DNA from: CAZSNH01 sp052388455 | GTDB lineage: Bacteria > Pseudomonadota > Alphaproteobacteria > Rhizobiales > Hyphomicrobiaceae | Assembly (NCBI GenBank): GCA_052388455.1 | Contig: JBQTIA010000042.1 | Coordinates: 1 to 17,478, forward strand | DNA: 17,478 bases | Reading direction: 5' to 3' | Shown: positions 14,082 to 17,478 of the stretch, one piece after another | Layout: each line of letters begins with the position of its first letter | Position numbering within the stretch: position 1 is the first letter of the stretch | Position numbers and translations under genes: made by a program | Notes under the pieces: model-generated | What the model was told of the DNA's origin: nothing | The model's database searches: none | What the model saw: only the letters and a program-made list of their open reading frames with translations

Positions 14082-16205
14082 ATGTCCGAACTGCTGCTCG
14101 AACTTTTCTCCGAGGAAATTCCGGCCCGCATGCAGGCGCGCGCCGCGGACGACCTGCGACGTCTGATCGTCGAAGGTCTGAAGGCCGAGGGGCTCGATGT
14201 CGGAGAGACGCGGAGCTTCGCGACGCCGCGGCGGCTGGCGCTGATGATCGAGGGCATTCCTACAAAATCACCGGCCGTGTCGGAGGAGCGTAAGGGGCCG
14301 CGCGTCGGCGCACCCGAGCAGGCGCTGGCCGGGTTCCTCAAGGCGGCCGGTCTGGCTTCGATCGCCGACGCCGAGGTCGTCAAGGATGAGAAAAAGGGCG
14401 ATTACTACGTCGCGCGCACGAGCCGTCCGGGGCGCAAGGCGGCGGAGATCGTCGCCGAGATCGTGCCCGCGGTGCTCGGTAAATTTCCGTGGCCGAAATC
14501 GATGCGCTGGGGCTCGGGCAGCTTCCAGTGGGTGCGACCGCTGCATTCGATTCTGTGTCTGCTCGACGGCAAGGTCGTCAAGTTCGAGGTGGCCGGCATT
14601 TCGTCGGGCAAGGAGACGCGCGGGCATCGCTTCCACGGTAACGAGCCGTTCGCGGTCGAAGGGTTTGCCGACTACGCCAAGGGCCTCAAGAAGCACAAGG
14701 TGATGCTCGATGCGGCGGATCGCGCGGCGATCATTTCCGAGCAGGCGCACGCGCTGGCGAAGGAGGCCAAGCTGGCGCTCGTCGAGGACGAGGCGCTGAT
14801 GGCCGAGAACGCCGGGCTGACCGAATGGCCGAACGTGTTCATGGGCGAGTTCGACAAGGCGTTCCTGGCCGTGCCGGCTGAATGCCTGACGACCTCGATG
14901 AAGCAGCATCAGAAGTGCTTCTCGCTGCGCGATCCCAAGTCGAAGAAGCTCGCCAACAAATTCCTGGCGGTGTCGAACCTCACGCCGAAGGACAAGGGCG
15001 CCGCCGTCACCTCCGGCAATGAGAAGGTGATCCGCGCGCGGCTGTCAGACGCCAAGTTCTTCTGGGACCAGGATCTGAAGCGCCGGCTGGAGCCGATGCA
15101 CTTCGAATTGAAGGGCATCACCTTCCACGAGAAGCTCGGCACCCAGTGGGACCGCATGGAGCGCATCACGGAGCTGGCGCGCCAGATCGCGGGCGCTGTC
15201 GATGCCGAGCCCGATCTCGCGGGCCGCGCGGCGCAGCTCTGCAAGGCCGATCTCGTGTCGGGGATGGTCGGCGAGTTTCCCGAGCTGCAGGGGCTGATGG
15301 GCCGCTATTACGCGGAAGCCGAGCACATGAACCCGAAGATCGCGGCGGCGATCGAGGAGCATTACAAGCCGAAGGGGCAAAGCGACAGCGTGCCGACGGC
15401 GCCGGTGTCGATCGCGGTCGCCTTGGCCGACAAGCTCGACACGCTCGTCGGATTCTGGGCCATCGGAGAGAAGCCGACGGGCTCCGGCGATCCCTACCAG
15501 CTCCGCCGCGCCGCGCTCGGCGTCATCCGCATCGTGCTGGAGAATGATCTCAGGGTGCCGCTACGCAAAGTGTTCGCAGCTTCCGCCGGTACGTACGCAT
15601 TGCCGGCTCTCAAGGAAAAGATTGAGCAAGGCTCGACACGCAAAGTAAGTGCCCTCATTTACAATCCGGATGACCTCCTCGCCTTCTTCGCCGACCGGCT
15701 CAAGGTCTACCTGAAGGACAAGGGCGCGCGGCACGATCTCATCGACGCCGTGTTCTCGTTGGGCGGCCAGGACGACCTCGCCCTCATCGTCAAGCGCGTC
15801 GAAGCGCTCTCCGATTTCCTGACGACCGACGACGGCGCCAACCTGCTGGCCGGCGTCAAGCGCGCGTCCAACATTCTCGGCATCGAGGAGAAGAAGGACA
15901 AGCGCAGCCACGCCGGTGAGCCGGATGGCAGCCTGCTGATCGAGCCGGCGGAGAAGGCGCTCGCCACCGCCATCACCAAGGTTAAGTTCGACACCCGCGC
16001 GGCCATCGACGTCGAGAACTTCACCGGCGCCATGCGGGCGCTCGCCGAGCTGCGCGCGCCGGTCGACGCCTTCTTCGAGCACGTCACCGTCAACGTCACC
16101 GGCGGCCCGGAAGCCGTCCGGCTGCGCGAGAACCGCCTGAAGCTTCTCTCCGAAATCCGCGCCGCCACCACGACCATCGCCGATTTCTCGAAGATCGCGG
16201 GGTGA
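14082..16205 (+). CDS. glyS: Glycine--tRNA ligase beta subunit
   Basis: A 707-aa cytosolic subunit of the alpha2beta2 glycyl-tRNA synthetase, which charges tRNA-Gly. Diagnostic blocks: MSELLLELFSEEIPARM at the start, TPRRLALMI, KSMRWGSGSFQWVRPLHSI, ECLTTSMKQHQKCF, FFWDQDLKRRLE, ITFHEKLGTQWDRMERI, CKADLVSGMVGEFPELQG with MGRYYAEAE, DKLDTLVGFWAIGEKPTGSGDPYQLRRAALGVIRI (HD-like region, split here only for reading), and a C-terminal anticodon-binding-type region ending in IADFSKIAG. The GTG 12 codons earlier adds an atypical Pro/Ala tail, so ATG 14082 is chosen. GGGG 5-8 nt before it is a modest ribosome site. The partner glyQ is not in the window. Confidence 0.96.
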   Translation: MSELLLELFSEEIPARMQARAADDLRRLIVEGLKAEGLDVGETRSFATPRRLALMIEGIPTKSPAVSEERKGPRVGAPEQALAGFLKAAGLASIADAEVVKDEKKGDYYVARTSRPGRKAAEIVAEIVPAVLGKFPWPKSMRWGSGSFQWVRPLHSILCLLDGKVVKFEVAGISSGKETRGHRFHGNEPFAVEGFADYAKGLKKHKVMLDAADRAAIISEQAHALAKEAKLALVEDEALMAENAGLTEWPNVFMGEFDKAFLAVPAECLTTSMKQHQKCFSLRDPKSKKLANKFLAVSNLTPKDKGAAVTSGNEKVIRARLSDAKFFWDQDLKRRLEPMHFELKGITFHEKLGTQWDRMERITELARQIAGAVDAEPDLAGRAAQLCKADLVSGMVGEFPELQGLMGRYYAEAEHMNPKIAAAIEEHYKPKGQSDSVPTAPVSIAVALADKLDTLVGFWAIGEKPTGSGDPYQLRRAALGVIRIVLENDLRVPLRKVFAASAGTYALPALKEKIEQGSTRKVSALIYNPDDLLAFFADRLKVYLKDKGARHDLIDAVFSLGGQDDLALIVKRVEALSDFLTTDDGANLLAGVKRASNILGIEEKKDKRSHAGEPDGSLLIEPAEKALATAITKVKFDTRAAIDVENFTGAMRALAELRAPVDAFFEHVTVNVTGGPEAVRLRENRLKLLSEIRAATTTIADFSKIAG

Positions 16206-16219
16206 CAAGCGCTGTTAAT

Positions 16220-16339
16220 CGTAGGTCGGAGTGAGCGGCGCATCAGCTTTGATGGGCCGCGAAGTCCGACAGCCGCGCGCTGGACGATGTCGGACTTCGC
16301 ACCGGTCGCTGCCGCTCCCGCCGCACCCCCCGACCTACG
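16220..16339. repeat. Nested palindromic element (120 bases) after glyS
   Basis: Outer arms CGTAGGTCGG (16220-16229) and CCGACCTACG (16330-16339) are exact complements. Inside are two more hairpins: GCGGCGCATCA / TGATGGGCCGC (16235-16245 and 16250-16260, 10 of 11 pairs, GCTT loop) and GCGAAGTCCGACA / TGTCGGACTTCGC (16259-16271 and 16288-16300, 13 of 13). The layout resembles REP/MITE-like dispersed palindromes. It begins 14 bases after the glyS stop and could also act as a transcription end or 3' stabiliser. Confidence 0.75.
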
Positions 16340-16359
16340 TTACGGCCGGATTCGCCGAG

Positions 16360-16422
16360 CTCTCCGAATCGTAATCCGCCAGCATCATCAGACGCCATCG
16401 CCGATTTTTCCAAAATCGCCGG
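16360..16422 (+). pseudogene. Decayed duplicate of the glyS 3' end
   Basis: The stretch 16395-16422 matches glyS 16174-16201 at 24 of 28 bases and encodes the same IADFSKIAG end. All four differences are third-position synonymous (TTC/TTT, TCG/TCC, AAG/AAA, GCG/GCC). Upstream, CTCTCCGAA (16360-16368; glyS 16146-16154) and ATCCGC also match, with inserted bases that include an in-frame TAA. The copy lies about 220 bases after the real end, beyond the palindromic element. It has no start and cannot be expressed as a gene. Confidence 0.65.
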
Positions 16423-16545
16423 ACGAGCGCGGTCGCGCATGGCCGGGCCGTTAACGCCGGGTTTACTCTGTCGGCCCATCCTTCCAGTAGGGCCTTTCTT
16501 GCACCCCTCATTGCCGCTTTGCGCACATCCTGTATCGAGTTCGCC

Positions 16546-17115
16546 ATGATCGAGCAGCGCCGGATCCGCTTCAGCTCCCTGGAAAGCCTCTTGCGCGAGG
16601 ATCTTCGCCTGGCCGGCGAGGTCTGGCTCGACGACATCATCCGGGCGCCCTGGGCGACGCGGGAATCCATGAAGATCGCCGCGCATCTCGTGCGCTACAT
16701 GTTCGATCCCAAGTCGATATACGCCACCGTGCGTGGAATCGAGCGCGAGCTGCTTCTGCCGCGTGAAGAGATCGAGCGGGCCTTGACGCTCATGCGCATC
16801 TTCCACGTCGTCGATGAATTCGTCATCGACCGGGACGAGATCAGAATCGCGCTGAACCTGGCCGATCTGCAGCGACTGCGGGTGCTGGAGGTCAAGGAAC
16901 GGCTGACGGTCTTTGCCGAGCGTGAGCACCGTGCTGTCGCGGCCGACGCGCAACGTGAGGAGCCGGCACGCCGCTGGAGTCCCGAGCATCCGCTTCAGCA
17001 CCGTGCGCCGGATGGCGGAGAAGATAACGAGGCGTCCATCGTCTCTATGCTTGCGGACCAGCTCCGGCGTGCCATCGCAAAATTGGAAAGCGAGCACGCC
17101 GTCCGCGCAGCTTGA
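16546..17115 (+). CDS. Unrecognised 189-aa cytosolic protein
   Basis: The protein starts at MIEQRRIRFSS. The frame is open 9 codons further, but this ATG is the likeliest start, with a poor ribosome site. The first 125 residues are a compact, mostly helical, charged domain (SLESLLREDL, REEIERALTLMRIFHVV then DEFVIDRDEIRIAL), a pattern that could be a helix-turn-helix with a small beta wing. A polar, probably disordered segment follows (about 135-160), and a short amphipathic C-terminal helix (MLADQLRRAIAKLESE) ends it. There are no transmembrane segments. It has alphaproteobacterial-style codon use and is flanked on both sides by pieces of the same palindromic repeat. I do not know its function. 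Regulator is only a guess. Confidence 0.65.
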   Translation: MIEQRRIRFSSLESLLREDLRLAGEVWLDDIIRAPWATRESMKIAAHLVRYMFDPKSIYATVRGIERELLLPREEIERALTLMRIFHVVDEFVIDRDEIRIALNLADLQRLRVLEVKERLTVFAEREHRAVAADAQREEPARRWSPEHPLQHRAPDGGEDNEASIVSMLADQLRRAIAKLESEHAVRAA

Positions 17116-17120
17116 GCGGT

Positions 17121-17138
17121 CGCAGGTCGGCGCATCAG
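17121..17138 (+). repeat. Fragment of the glyS-flanking palindromic element
   Basis: CGCAGGTCGG followed directly by CGCATCAG lies 5 bases after the stop of the 189-aa gene. It matches the left part of the element after glyS (CGTAGGTCGG, 10 other bases, CGCATCAG at 16240-16247) with one substitution and an internal gap. It is too short to be certain, but the similar placement right after a stop codon supports a shared origin. Confidence 0.4.
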
Positions 17139-17155
17139 TTGCTGGATCGATCGTA

Positions 17156-17233
17156 GGGAGCCGGTTGATCGAAGCTCGGAAGGCCCTCACCAACCGAACC
17201 AACCGCCCCGCGCGGCCGGGTCAGCCGGCTCCC
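17156..17233. repeat. 13-bp imperfect inverted repeat between convergent genes
   Basis: GGGAGCCGGTTGA (17156-17168) pairs with TCAGCCGGCTCCC (17221-17233) at 12 of 13 positions, the exception being a possible G-U pair, around a 52-nt interior. It lies between the convergent 189-aa gene and the ABC-F gene, so a two-way transcription end or a relic repeat is plausible. There is no T-run. Confidence 0.5.
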
Positions 17234-17335
17234 TCCAGACTGACTACACAACTCGTGCGGCGTGCGCCTTCGCATAATCGCCGGGGGTGTTTTTCTGTGC
17301 CCAAGCTGTTGACAACCGCGGGAGTGATCTTGCGC

Positions 17336-17358
17336 CGGCGTTGTCGTTGGAAACGCCG
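17336..17358 (-). terminator. Possible weak terminator hairpin after the ABC-F gene
   Basis: CGGCGTT / AACGCCG form a perfect 7-bp stem with a 9-nt loop, 44 nt past the stop of the minus-strand gene. It lacks the following U-tract, so intrinsic termination would be weak. Confidence 0.3.
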
Positions 17359-17402
17359 AGACTTTCCGTCGGTCGATGGCGCGCAATTGAAATTTCGCTT
17401 CC

Positions 17403-17478
17403 TCAAAGTGAAGCGGCGTGAGAATTCGCCGCGGCTTCGTACGCCTCGGTGATCTCGAGCCATCGCTCCTCCGCGTCC
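17403..17478 (-). CDS. C-terminal end of a probable ABC-F family ATPase (partial)
   Basis: Only the last 24 residues and the stop are inside the window: DAEERWLEITEAYEAAANSH and four more. The E-E-R-W-L-E pattern followed by an acidic helix and a short Ala/Ser tail is typical of the C-terminal end of ABC-F (Uup/EttA-like) ribosome-associated ATPases in alphaproteobacteria, which have two ABC domains and no membrane segments. With so few residues this is a pattern-based guess. A coiled-coil end of another protein is possible. Confidence 0.45.
   Translation of the reverse strand, partial: DAEERWLEITEAYEAAANSHAASL

Larger units (their letters stand above)
16206..16545. other. 340-base region after glyS: palindromic element plus decayed glyS tail
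   Basis: Holds no gene. It contains a 120-base element of nested inverted repeats (16220-16339), a decayed second copy of the glyS 3' end (16360-16422) and about 120 bases of unremarkable sequence before the next ATG. These parts are listed separately. Confidence 0.6.

Noticed and set aside
17135..17463. Minus-strand open frames in the gap after the ABC-F gene
   Set aside because: Arg/Pro/Thr-rich, no ribosome site, and they overlap the inverted repeats and the true end of the ABC-F-like gene.

Overview
The window looks like a chromosomal segment of a GC-rich alphaproteobacterium, most likely of the Hyphomicrobiales (Rhizobiales). The evidence is the uniform high GC, GTG and TTG starts, ATGA stop/start overlaps, a separate glyS (alpha2beta2 glycyl-tRNA synthetase) and the particular families present. 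A BciB/HCAR-like Fe-S flavoprotein hints at a phototrophic (bacteriochlorophyll-making) host or a close relative, but no other photosynthesis gene is visible.

Region 1 (about 1-6457) is one long minus-strand run. In transcription order it holds a secreted RlpA-like protein, an XRE-type regulator, cobT-cobS-cobC-like (nucleotide-loop assembly of cobalamin), the BciB-like reductase overlapping thiE, and a HicA toxin gene. The hicA gene has its own promoter candidate, with a palindrome over the -10 element. Its expected HicB partner is not recognisable in the 92 bases left before the window edge.

Region 2 (6458-10723) holds a 717-base non-coding stretch, a two-domain chromate transporter (chrA), a convergent VOC/PhnB-like gene, and a coupled pair: a GIY-YIG protein followed by a YhiN/HI0933-type flavoprotein. 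A perfect 13-bp inverted repeat lies between the divergent VOC and GIY-YIG genes.

Region 3 (10724-13111) is a long TRAP-transporter large permease (DctM) with an extra middle segment and a proline-rich tail. No small permease or binding protein is next to it. A 486-base non-coding region follows.

Region 4 (13112-17478) holds two small membrane proteins, a 42-codon single-helix microprotein candidate, glyS, an unrecognised 189-aa protein, and the C-terminal end of a probable ABC-F ATPase on the opposite strand. The glyS 3' flank is the most unusual part. A 120-base element of nested palindromes follows the stop, and beyond it lies a second, decayed copy of the end of glyS whose last codons differ almost only at synonymous positions. 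A fragment of the same palindromic element also follows the 189-aa gene.

I see no CRISPR array, tRNA, rRNA, insertion sequence or prophage, and no clearly new multi-gene system. The best leads are the glyS-tail and palindrome arrangement, the microprotein before glyS, and the self-contained hicA promoter/operator.
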